From Clostridia bacterium (GTDB lineage Bacteria > Bacillota_A > Clostridia > Christensenellales > Aristaeellaceae): 16,587 bases of DNA. The stretch spans positions 1-16,587 of the forward strand of contig JAFUDW010000151.1 in assembly GCA_017464225.1 (NCBI GenBank). Direction: 5' to 3'. Both the position numbers and the translations under genes were made by a program. A model generated the notes under the pieces. That model ran no database searches. It was not told the origin of the DNA and saw nothing but the letters and a program-made list of their open reading frames with translations. How positions within the stretch are numbered: position 1 is the stretch's first letter; each line of letters begins with the position of its first letter. Positions 8,158 through 14,106 of the stretch are shown piece after piece.

Positions 8158-8841
8158 ATGCTGGAAAGCTTGAATTTTCTGCGGAATATGGATTTTCTTT
8201 CGGTGCTGCTCAGGGTGGTGCTTTCCTGCGCCTGCGGCGCGGCGATCGGCCTGGAGCGCTCCTATAAAAACCGCCCGGCGGGCTTCCGCACCCATATCCT
8301 GGTGTGCATGGGCGCGTGCATGGCGGCGCTCACCGGGCTGTACCTGTATCTGGAGCTCAAGCTGCCCTCGGATATATCGCGTATCAGCAGCCAGGTGATC
8401 TCCGGCCTGGGCTTCATCGGCGCGGGCACCATCATCGTCACCAAAAAGCTGACCATCAAAGGCCTGACCACCGCCGCCGGGCTCTGGACCACCGGCATCA
8501 TCGGCCTGGCCATCGGCAGCGGATACTACGAGCTCGGATTGGCGGGCACGCTGCTGGTGATGCTCACCGAAACCTGGTTCGCCCGTCTGGGCGCGCATAT
8601 CCGCCGCACGCCGGCCTATGATATCGAAGTGCAATACAACCAAAAAACCTCGCTGGACGAGGTGCTGCGCTTCTGCAAGGACAACCATATGGATATCATA
8701 AACCTGAAGATCCACACCCTGGAGGCCGGCAGCGAGGCCCGCTATATCGCCGCCGTATCGCTGCGCGGAAGCAAGGACTGCAGCGACCTGCTGAGCGAGA
8801 TCCGGAGCATGCCGGGCATCCTGAACGCCAGCGGGGTTTGA
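8158..8841 (+). CDS. MgtC/SapB-family membrane protein, second tandem copy
   Basis: This is a 227-residue paralogue of the preceding gene. It keeps the full signature: GLERSYKNRPAGFRTH at 31-46 with Glu33 intact, then DISRISSQVISGLGFIGAGT (72-91) and KGLTTAAGLWTTGIIGLAIG (101-120). Hydrophobic helices lie at about 13-32, 46-64, 76-94, 104-122 and 124-140, followed by a cytoplasmic tail from about 150. AAAGGA lies about 6 nt before the ATG. Overall resemblance to copy 1 is clear but diffuse, so the duplication is old. A heteromeric pair is plausible but unproven. Confidence 0.94.
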   Translation: MLESLNFLRNMDFLSVLLRVVLSCACGAAIGLERSYKNRPAGFRTHILVCMGACMAALTGLYLYLELKLPSDISRISSQVISGLGFIGAGTIIVTKKLTIKGLTTAAGLWTTGIIGLAIGSGYYELGLAGTLLVMLTETWFARLGAHIRRTPAYDIEVQYNQKTSLDEVLRFCKDNHMDIINLKIHTLEAGSEARYIAAVSLRGSKDCSDLLSEIRSMPGILNASGV

Positions 8842-8863
8842 GCGGGGGAAGGGGAAAGAACGC

Positions 8864-8889
8864 GCTTTCTTTTTAAGAAAAAAGAAAGC
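8864..8889. repeat. Perfect A/T-rich hairpin downstream of the mgtC-like genes
   Basis: Arms GCTTTCTTTTT (8864-8874) and AAAAAGAAAGC (8879-8889) pair perfectly over 11 bp with a 4-nt loop, 22 nt after the mgtC-like stop. No T-tract follows, so it is not a standard terminator, although it may protect the 3' end or form one edge of the repeat-rich region to its right. Confidence 0.6.
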
Positions 8890-8907
8890 TGCAAAGAAAA
8901 ACTGGCT

Positions 8908-8939
8908 GGCGATGGAAGTTGGCGCGGCGATGAGAGTTG
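8908..8939. repeat. Short direct repeat, period 18
   Basis: GGCGATGGAAGTTG (8908-8921) is followed by GGCGATGAGAGTTG (8926-8939): 12 of 14 bases are identical. TGGCGC (8920-8925) and GCGCCA (8943-8948) also form inverted arms around the second copy. No coding or known regulatory meaning was recognised. Confidence 0.5.
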
Positions 8940-8970
8940 ATTGCGCCAGGTGCGTTTAATCGCAAAGAGG

Positions 8971-9092
8971 GCGTCCGGGGCAATGAAAAACAGAAGCCCT
9001 GCCAGAATGGAGCAAGCTCCATCTGTCAGGTCCTCTGTTTTTCGGGATCGCTTCGCGATCCTCGATCTGCTGCGCAGATCGACCCCGGACGC
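8971..9092. repeat. Cloverleaf-forming palindromic element
   Basis: The outer arms GCGTCCGGGG (8971-8980) and CCCCGGACGC (9083-9092) are perfect complements. Inside lie three hairpins in series. The first (8985-9043) is a long imperfect stem: perfect 9-bp base GAAAAACAG/CTGTTTTTC, several mismatches, then a 7-bp top ATGGAGC/GCTCCAT. The second is GGATCGC-TTC-GCGATCC (9045-9061). The third is CGATCTGC-TGC-GCAGATCG (9063-9081). Almost every base is in a helix, giving a four-way junction as RNA or extruded DNA. This is unlike a simple terminator. It may be a small mobile palindromic repeat (MITE- or REP-like) or a structured RNA. I see no promoter or open reading frame with family features in it. 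Confidence 0.75.
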
Positions 9093-9180
9093 TGGGCTTG
9101 TATGAATACGCTGGATTATCATTGCCAAACTTGAATGTATTCAAGCGTTATGGATCGTGCGGTATAGCTATAGACGGAAA
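9093..9180. other. Non-coding stretch with a short palindrome
   Basis: It contains CTTGAAT-GT-ATTCAAG (9130-9145), a palindrome with perfect 7-bp arms, and TATAGCTATA (9163-9172). It resembles an ArgR box with a 2-nt instead of a 4-nt centre, so I do not call it one. No gene is seen. Confidence 0.45.
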
Positions 9181-9226
9181 GAACCCCGGAATCGAGCAGG
9201 CTCGGTCCGGGATTCTATGTTTTTTT
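9181..9226 (+). terminator. Terminator-like hairpin with T7 tract
   Basis: A stem of about 16 bp runs from GAACCCCGGAATCGAGC (9181-9197) to GCTCGGTCCGGGATTC (9200-9215), followed by TATG and seven T on the plus strand (9220-9226). It can end plus-strand transcripts from the mgtC-like genes or the cloverleaf region. The stem starts only 9 nt after the T-tract that follows the convergent DUF1385 gene, so it may act in both directions. Confidence 0.75.
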
Positions 9227-9234
9227 CTTCTGCG

Positions 9235-10236
9235 TCAGGCGCTTGCAGGCACGGCGATGATATAGCCTTCCTCGGTCTTGGGGCCTTCAGGCATATCGCC
9301 CAGGGCGGCCTTCATGGAAACGATGGCCACCTCCAGCATGCCCTCGTCCGGCTCGGCGGTGGTGAGCAGCTGTAGGGCCATGCCGGGCTTGCGCAGCGTG
9401 CGGCACACCTTTCCATCGTTATGGGCCAGGCCCTTGAGCGTTTCATAGCTGATGCCGGCCACGCAGGGCAAAAGCAGGATGCGGCTGAGCACGCGAACAA
9501 AATAATTGCTGCCCAGGTTGAAGCCGGTAAGCTGGAGCACCAGCACGTCCACTACGGAATAGAACAGAATGGACAGGATAAAGGTGATCAGCAGGAAGCT
9601 GGTGCCGCAGCGGGGATGCAGGCGGCTGAAGGTTTTGGCGTTGCCAGGCGTCAGATCGATGCCGGCCTCATGGTTGTACACCGTCTTATGCTCAGCCCCA
9701 TGGTAGCGGAACACGCGCATCATATCGGGCACACGGCGCACCGCGACCATATACCCCACCAGCAGCAGCGTGCGCACCAAGCCGCTGGCCAGGTTTTTCA
9801 GCAGCAGCATCCCGCCGGTGGCGCCGGACGGAAACAGCTTGATGATCAGGTTGGGCAAAAGCACAAACAGGCTGATGGACATGATCAGCGCCAGCACGAT
9901 AGCCAGGCCCATGACCACCTTATCCACGCCCTTGCCCAGCTTTTTGGCCAGCCAGAGCTCAAACTTTGTGGGCTCTTCCTCCTCCTGGCCGCCCATCCTT
10001 GCGCTTTCCTCCAGCGTTTTCATGCCGGTACCCAGCATGGTCACCATGCTGACGGCGCCGCGGATAAAGGGCAGGCCCATCCATTTATGCTTCTGGGCCG
10101 GGGACACATAGGGATCGCGCTTGACCACGATGCTGCCGTCGGGACGGCGCACCGCCAGGGCCACATATTCCGGCGAGCGCATCATCACGCCTTCCAGCAC
10201 CGCCTGGCCGCCGATATCTACCTTCTTCTGAGCCAT
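9235..10236 (-). CDS. DUF1385 family membrane protein (YqhQ-like)
   Basis: This is a 333-residue multi-pass protein of the DUF1385 family, typified by B. subtilis YqhQ; its biochemical role is not established. The N-terminal IGGQAVLEGVMMRSPEYVALAV (8-29) and GLPFIRGAV (54-62) are family hallmarks. YHGAEHKTVYNHE (178-190) and RLHPRCGTSF (205-214) hold conserved His/Glu/Cys residues that suggest metal binding. Hydrophobic stretches lie at about 108-134, 142-166, 212-236 and 248-264. AAAGGA lies 9 nt before the ATG. In many Firmicutes this gene sits between rpmE and prmC/prfA. Here rpmE is upstream as expected, but instead of prmC the convergent mgtC-like genes lie downstream, so the local order is broken. 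Confidence 0.92.
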   Translation of the reverse strand: MAQKKVDIGGQAVLEGVMMRSPEYVALAVRRPDGSIVVKRDPYVSPAQKHKWMGLPFIRGAVSMVTMLGTGMKTLEESARMGGQEEEEPTKFELWLAKKLGKGVDKVVMGLAIVLALIMSISLFVLLPNLIIKLFPSGATGGMLLLKNLASGLVRTLLLVGYMVAVRRVPDMMRVFRYHGAEHKTVYNHEAGIDLTPGNAKTFSRLHPRCGTSFLLITFILSILFYSVVDVLVLQLTGFNLGSNYFVRVLSRILLLPCVAGISYETLKGLAHNDGKVCRTLRKPGMALQLLTTAEPDEGMLEVAIVSMKAALGDMPEGPKTEEGYIIAVPASA

Positions 10237-10277
10237 AAGAATAAATCCTTTCCGGGGAAAATCTCTCTCCGGATGCT

Positions 10278-10306
10278 ATTATACACGCATTCGCATATAT
10301 GCGCAA
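10278..10306 (-). promoter_or_regulatory. Promoter of the DUF1385 gene, with overlapping palindrome
   Basis: On the minus strand TTGCGC (10301-10306), a 17-bp spacer and a consensus TATAAT (10278-10283) lie about 42 nt before the gene. A perfect 12-bp palindrome CGCATATATGCG (10292-10303) overlaps the -35 and may be an operator. Confidence 0.7.
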
Positions 10307-10329
10307 ATGAAAATTGGATGAGAAAACGC

Positions 10330-10372
10330 TGAGAAACAACAAAACGGAGGCCGGTTGCCCGCACCTCCGTTT
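10330..10372 (-). terminator. rpmE terminator
   Basis: Arms AAACGGAGG (10342-10350) and CCTCCGTTT (10364-10372) form a 9-bp stem 11 nt past the rpmE stop, followed on the minus strand by TTGTTGTTTC. This is a standard rho-independent terminator and separates rpmE from the DUF1385 gene. Confidence 0.88.
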
Positions 10373-10382
10373 ATGTTTCGCA

Positions 10383-10592
10383 TTACTTGTTCAGCAGATC
10401 GCCGTAGCGCTTCTTGAACTTGTCCACGCGGCCGCCGGTATCCACCAGCTTCTGCTTGCCGGTGTAGAACGGGTGGCACTTGGAGCAGATTTCAACCTTG
10501 AGCTCCTTCTTGGTGGAGCCGGTGGTGAACGTTTCACCGCATACGCAGCGAACGACTGCCTCACCGTACTTGGGATGGATGCCTTCCTTCAT
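10383..10592 (-). CDS. rpmE: 50S ribosomal protein L31, zinc-binding form
   Basis: L31 is a small protein of the large subunit that bridges to the 30S subunit. The 69 residues match the short (type A) family. The zinc ribbon cysteines are Cys16, Cys18, Cys36 and Cys39 (CVC and CSKC), so this is the zinc-containing paralogue, not the zinc-free replacement form made under zinc starvation. [20 protein letters not shown] (40-59) is the conserved core. AGAGGTGA lies just before the ATG. It has its own promoter and terminator. Confidence 0.98.
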   Translation of the reverse strand: MKEGIHPKYGEAVVRCVCGETFTTGSTKKELKVEICSKCHPFYTGKQKLVDTGGRVDKFKKRYGDLLNK

Positions 10593-10658
10593 TGCTTTTC
10601 ACCTCTTCTGCGCATGCTTGATCGGATTCATGGCGCGCAACCATGAGCCGCAAACAGT

Positions 10659-10687
10659 AGTATAGCATAGCCGGAACGGTTTTGCAA
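10659..10687 (-). promoter_or_regulatory. rpmE promoter
   Basis: TTGCAA (10682-10687), a 17-bp spacer and TATACT (10659-10664) on the minus strand give a start near 10652 and a leader of about 60 nt. That is long for such a small gene; I see no clear L31 or zinc-uptake regulator site in it. Confidence 0.72.
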
Positions 10688-10741
10688 GGGGAAAAACGGC
10701 CATTCCGCCCCATTCTTTGGAAATTTAACAATTTCAGCGGC

Positions 10742-13700
10742 TCAGTCGGTGAAAACCAGCAGATCGTGAGCCAGGGCGTAATCGACGGCGTACTGGGAGT
10801 GAGCGTAGATCGCCACGGGGCCGCAGCCGTCAAAGGCGTCGCCGGCAATATAGGTCACGCTCGCCGGGATCTCGATGGCCTCAACGGTCGTTCCGGCAAA
10901 GGCTTGCCCTTCGATGCGCGTCAGGCCTGCCGGCAGCGTCCAGGGCGTCACGCCCAGCTCGCTGACAGGCAACGTACCGTCGGCGCGGGTGACGAACAGC
11001 GTAAATTCCTCCGTCCATCTCACATTGGCGCTGCACACGGTGACGCAGGCGGCGTAGATGCCGGGCTCCCCGGCCACGATATGACCGTTATCGTCAAACT
11101 GCATGCCACGGTCCCAACCCCAATCGCCGCCCGGCATTCCGTAAGATCCGCTCTCGCCGGGAGCCGCCCAGTCATCCTTGAAATGGGCTTCCTTGATCAT
11201 ATACAGCGAATCGCCCGTCCTGGCGATCAGGCTCTCGTTAAAGCTGCGCACAATACCCGTGGGCAGCGTGGGCGGGGTGATAAAGCTGACGGTGTAATCC
11301 TGCTCCCAGTGGGCGGTGCCCCAATCGCATGTCAGGCGGATCATGGCCGTTTCATCGGTGGCGGGAAGCCTGGTCACGTCCAGATCCAGGCCGCGGCCGC
11401 CATCGTCGAGGACGGCGTCAAACTGCACGGTACCCTGGATCAGCTTCGCGTCCCATGCGGGCGTTCCGCTCTGGACGGTCGCCATGTATTCGTAATTGTC
11501 CAGATAGAAGTGGTCGATCTGCGGGTCGGTCTGCACGCGGCCTGGGTAAATGGTATAGGCTTCATAATCCATGCCCAGGAAATAGCTGCTGGCAAAGCCG
11601 TCATGATTGGTGTGCACGTATATTTTGCCGCCAGGCATGGAGCCGTCGGCCTCCAGGATGGTCAGGTGGCAGCTGCGGGTGAAGCAGATGTTCACATCAG
11701 CCCAGGTGACCGTGATGTCGTATTCGCCCGGCATCCCCGCCACGCGCTCGCCGTTTTCCCAGCTTACGAAGCCGTCCTCCGCGTGTTCGTCGCCCGCGTT
11801 GAACCAGAAGCCCTTGTCCTCCCATGGCTCCGCCATAATCCCCTGGTTAAAGGAAATTTCGGAGATTTCCTCCAGCAATTCGCCGGTCTTCAGCGTCAGG
11901 CTGGATACCATGGAGCGGCCTTTGTACAAAAGGTCGGTGGGCAGGGTCGGGACCTTTTTGAAATGCACGGTCAGCTGGGCCTCGCCGTGGGCGCCGTCCC
12001 AATCGCAGCTTACGGTGAACAGCACGTCCGCGCTGTCCACGGGCAGGCTATTCAGCAGCAGATCCATCCGGCCGTCGTCGTTTACCGTCCAGGTGAAATC
12101 GATGCCGGGATCGTCGGCGGTCACCGTCCATACCGGATCGCCCTTGAGCAGCCTGGCCCAGGTATCGCTATTGAATATGCTGAACCGATCCACAAAGGCG
12201 TCGGTGTAGGCATGGTCGAGGAGCTGGCCGCCGAAGTCGGTCAGCAGCAGGCCGTCGCCGATGTAATAGTTGCGCTCCGGGCTGCTCCAGGAGCTGATAT
12301 CCAGCACCGGCGGAGGCACGCTGCCATCATCGGCCACGTGGAAGATCACGTGATGGCCCATGTATACGGTATCCACGTTCACCATGACCGTGGCCACAAA
12401 TGTGCCCGCCGTGGTAGCGGTGTACACATACCGGTTTTGGGCCTGCATAGTACGGTCGATCTCGGCGAAGGCTTCCATCTGGTCGCTGAAGAGCACCGGA
12501 TGGGCCTCATAGCCCGGGATATTCCAGCCCATGGGCAGGGGACTCGGCGCGATTTCAAAGGTATCGCCCACGGTCAGGTAAACGTCATGGGGATAATCGT
12601 GATCCGCGGGCACGCCCATGGAGGGCAGGCTCACGTAGTGCAGGGTGGTGACGCTGGTATCGGTCCTGCTGCCCCAATCGCAGGTAACGGTGACCAGCGC
12701 ATCCTGGGGCTGGGCGGGCATTTCAGGTTCGATCCAGACAACCAGATGGCCTTGATCGTTCCAGGAATAATCCCAGAAACCGTGCGGGATGTCGGGGGTA
12801 ACGTCCACCGTCCAGACGGGGCTGCCGCCCAGCTCGCTCTGCAGGGCGTCATAATTTTCAAAATAAACGTCGATATCCTCCAGCGCGCCGTAGGGCATAT
12901 CGCCGTCCGGCCCCAATCCGCTGTAATACCGGGGCATGCCCAGGTATACGTTGCGCTCAGGGAAACTGTTTTGCAGCGTCAGCGCGGCAGAGGAGCCGCC
13001 GCCCGCGCCGCCGATCTCAAAGGAGACTCTTTTCCGCAGGAGCAGGGAATCGGCGCGGATTTCGATATAAGCCAGGTACGAGCCTTCCTTGTAGAGGGCG
13101 ATATCGGCCTTGCCGGGGATGTCGTTGCCCCGGATCATTTCGCCTATTTCAGAGTCAAACGTCATCCCCCAGGGCATCAGATCATAGCCGTTCAGCGACC
13201 AGCCGTCCAGCAGATCGCTCAAATCGATCCGCTTGGTCTGGCCGGCCTGGGCCTCAATGACGGCGGCCTTCGACAGGTTTTGGGGCATGGAAGCGCTCAG
13301 CGCGTGAAAATACACGGTCATCGGTTCGGCGGCATAGCCGTCCCAGGTACAGGTCACCTGAAACTCGGCGTCCATCGTCTCCGTGGGCGCCTGGTTCAGC
13401 TTTGCCACCACCCGGTGAATGCTTCCGTAGACCTCGGGATAGAAGGTAAAATCCAGCTGCGGGCCGTTGGTCTGCGTGACGTTCCATACGGGATCGCCGG
13501 TACAGACGGCGGCCATCTCATCATAATTCATGATGCTGACGCGGATAAATTCATCCCAATAGATCACGTCGGACAGGGCCTGCTGCCCCAGCGGAAGGCC
13601 CAAATAATAATTGGTGGTGGTGCCGTCCATGGGCAGATCGGTGATCAGCCGCAACTCGGGCGTATCGGCCAGCGCGGAAGCGCCCAGGCACAGCGCCAGC

Positions 13701-13744
13701 AGTATCAAGCACAGCGCCGACAGGCGAAGCATCGTTCTTTTCAC
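10742..13744 (-). CDS. Large secreted protein with four repeated modules and a leucine-rich-repeat tail
   Basis: The 1000-residue protein starts with a Sec signal peptide (residues 1-26, Leu-rich core, ending ALA-D). Four divergent modules follow at about 28-246, 251-474, 477-701 and 705-923. Each carries a YxLG-type motif (46, 266, 493 and 721), G(D/S/T)P(V/A)W (83, 307, 535 and 760) and (T/S)C(D/T)W with Cys132, Cys355, Cys580 and Cys806. The period is 223-226 residues. The strand-rich pattern suggests Ig-like or adhesin folds. Residues about 928-1000 are a BspA-like LRR_5 tail (LPAGLTRIEGQAFAG, IPASVTYIAGDAF). There is no LPXTG, dockerin, SLH or transmembrane anchor, so it is probably released or held non-covalently. 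The start is GTG at 13742-13744, with GGAGGG 8 nt before it. It is transcribed alone. I do not recognise the module; function unknown. Confidence 0.88.
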   Translation of the reverse strand: MKRTMLRLSALCLILLALCLGASALADTPELRLITDLPMDGTTTNYYLGLPLGQQALSDVIYWDEFIRVSIMNYDEMAAVCTGDPVWNVTQTNGPQLDFTFYPEVYGSIHRVVAKLNQAPTETMDAEFQVTCTWDGYAAEPMTVYFHALSASMPQNLSKAAVIEAQAGQTKRIDLSDLLDGWSLNGYDLMPWGMTFDSEIGEMIRGNDIPGKADIALYKEGSYLAYIEIRADSLLLRKRVSFEIGGAGGGSSAALTLQNSFPERNVYLGMPRYYSGLGPDGDMPYGALEDIDVYFENYDALQSELGGSPVWTVDVTPDIPHGFWDYSWNDQGHLVVWIEPEMPAQPQDALVTVTCDWGSRTDTSVTTLHYVSLPSMGVPADHDYPHDVYLTVGDTFEIAPSPLPMGWNIPGYEAHPVLFSDQMEAFAEIDRTMQAQNRYVYTATTAGTFVATVMVNVDTVYMGHHVIFHVADDGSVPPPVLDISSWSSPERNYYIGDGLLLTDFGGQLLDHAYTDAFVDRFSIFNSDTWARLLKGDPVWTVTADDPGIDFTWTVNDDGRMDLLLNSLPVDSADVLFTVSCDWDGAHGEAQLTVHFKKVPTLPTDLLYKGRSMVSSLTLKTGELLEEISEISFNQGIMAEPWEDKGFWFNAGDEHAEDGFVSWENGERVAGMPGEYDITVTWADVNICFTRSCHLTILEADGSMPGGKIYVHTNHDGFASSYFLGMDYEAYTIYPGRVQTDPQIDHFYLDNYEYMATVQSGTPAWDAKLIQGTVQFDAVLDDGGRGLDLDVTRLPATDETAMIRLTCDWGTAHWEQDYTVSFITPPTLPTGIVRSFNESLIARTGDSLYMIKEAHFKDDWAAPGESGSYGMPGGDWGWDRGMQFDDNGHIVAGEPGIYAACVTVCSANVRWTEEFTLFVTRADGTLPVSELGVTPWTLPAGLTRIEGQAFAGTTVEAIEIPASVTYIAGDAFDGCGPVAIYAHSQYAVDYALAHDLLVFTD
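10976..13663 (-). repeat. Four protein-level repeat modules (about 675 bp each)
   Basis: Module borders in DNA are roughly 13663-13007, 12994-12323, 12316-11642 and 11632-10976. They share motif order but are too diverged for DNA-level recombination. Short linkers rich in Gly, Ser and Pro (GGAGGGSS, DDGSVPPP, ADGSMPGG, ADGTLPVS) separate them, and three share the form DGS/T-x-P. Confidence 0.75.
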
Positions 13745-13779
13745 GGCGAAATCCCTCCGTTCGCAGATCCTGTTCCTAT

Positions 13780-13808
13780 ATTATACCAAATCATGCGCGG
13801 CGCGGCAA
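13780..13808 (-). promoter_or_regulatory. Promoter of the four-module secreted protein
   Basis: TTGCCG (13803-13808), a 17-bp spacer and consensus TATAAT (13780-13785) lie about 36 bp upstream of the GTG start on the minus strand. The promoter sits just past the 13825-13866 terminator, so the gene is insulated from metK transcription. Confidence 0.75.
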
Positions 13809-13824
13809 GACGGCCTCCGCCCGT

Positions 13825-13866
13825 AAAAAACGGCGAGCCTTACAATTTTGTAAGCTTCGCCGTTTT
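13825..13866 (-). terminator. Strong terminator, best in the minus direction
   Basis: AAAACGGCGA (13827-13836) pairs with TCGCCGTTTT (13857-13866), and TTACAA/TTGTAA extends the stem, giving nearly 20 bp. On the minus strand TTTTTT follows directly. The only gene that could feed it from that side is metK, whose stop lies about 240 nt away. On the plus strand four T follow, so weak bidirectional action is possible. Confidence 0.85.
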
Positions 13867-13881
13867 CCGTGAATATTGATG

Positions 13882-13887
13882 TATAAT
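13882..13887 (+). promoter_or_regulatory. -10 box of the structured RNA candidate
   Basis: A consensus TATAAT stands 23 nt before the first base of the closing helix, predicting a start near 13894. The -35 region is weak (GCCGTT at 13859-13864 with 17-bp spacing) and lies in the terminator arm, so an activator or a non-standard element may be needed. Confidence 0.55.
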
Positions 13888-13893
13888 ACTTTT

Positions 13894-14104
13894 GAAGTCA
13901 GATTGGAAAAGGTGGGGTGAGCGGCTTGATCCGAAAAAAAGGTTCTTTGGCCTCAGACGGCCTCTTTGCGACAACCCTTCCCTATAAACTGGCGGAAATC
14001 GTTTGTTAGTGAATTCAACTTTGTTCGCCGGGATGGGTCCAGGCTATGAAATACCCTGGCGCAGAGTTTTAGAGGCCGCGGAGGCCCTTATCGTCCCCCG
14101 CCTA
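13894..14104 (+). ncRNA. Structured non-coding RNA candidate (raiA-class? 6S RNA less likely)
   Basis: The plus strand folds into nested helices. The closing helix AGGTGGGG (13910-13917) pairs with CCCCGCCT (14096-14103). GCGGCTT (13921-13927) pairs with 14073-14079. CCCTTCCC (13975-13982) pairs with 14030-14037, with one U-U, continuing into GGCGGA/TTCGCC (13991-13996 with 14024-14029). A side hairpin CCAGG/CCTGG closes at 14039-14059. A GGCC/GGCC hairpin is possible at 13949-13962. Two closing pairs are G-U on this strand and would be A-C mismatches on the other, favouring plus-strand orientation. There is no open reading frame. Length near 200 nt, branched shape and G-rich 5' end recall the raiA RNA of Clostridia; 6S is the main alternative. 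No U-tract terminator follows. The class is a guess; the structure is well supported. Confidence 0.6.
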
Positions 14105-14106
14105 AA

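Noticed and set aside
7372..8715. A 447-codon minus-strand frame across the mgtC-like genes
   Set aside because: It is antisense to two clear MgtC/SapB proteins and has no ribosome binding site or recognisable domain.
8937..9134. Small open frames on both strands over the cloverleaf element
   Set aside because: The sequence is dominated by inverted repeats, so the frames simply read hairpin arms; no ribosome binding site or protein-like composition.
9130..9145. CTTGAATGTATTCAAG as an ArgR box
   Set aside because: The half-sites match but the centre is 2 bp instead of 4, and no arginine gene or promoter is beside it.
10976..13663. The four modules as recent tandem DNA duplications or a CRISPR-like array
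   Set aside because: Similarity is visible only at protein level; no long identical DNA runs or regular short spacers were seen.
10682..13879. A 1065-codon open frame on the plus strand
   Set aside because: It is the antisense of the signal-peptide-bearing secreted protein on the minus strand. Its translation is His/Gly/Val-rich without family motifs, and it runs through the terminator and promoter region. High GC keeps the reverse frames open.
13894..14104. tmRNA, RNase P RNA, SRP RNA or tRNA as identity of the structured region
   Set aside because: No tRNA-like acceptor with CCA, no tag-peptide frame, no RNase P conserved core and no SRP GGAA/GCGCAGG loop were seen.
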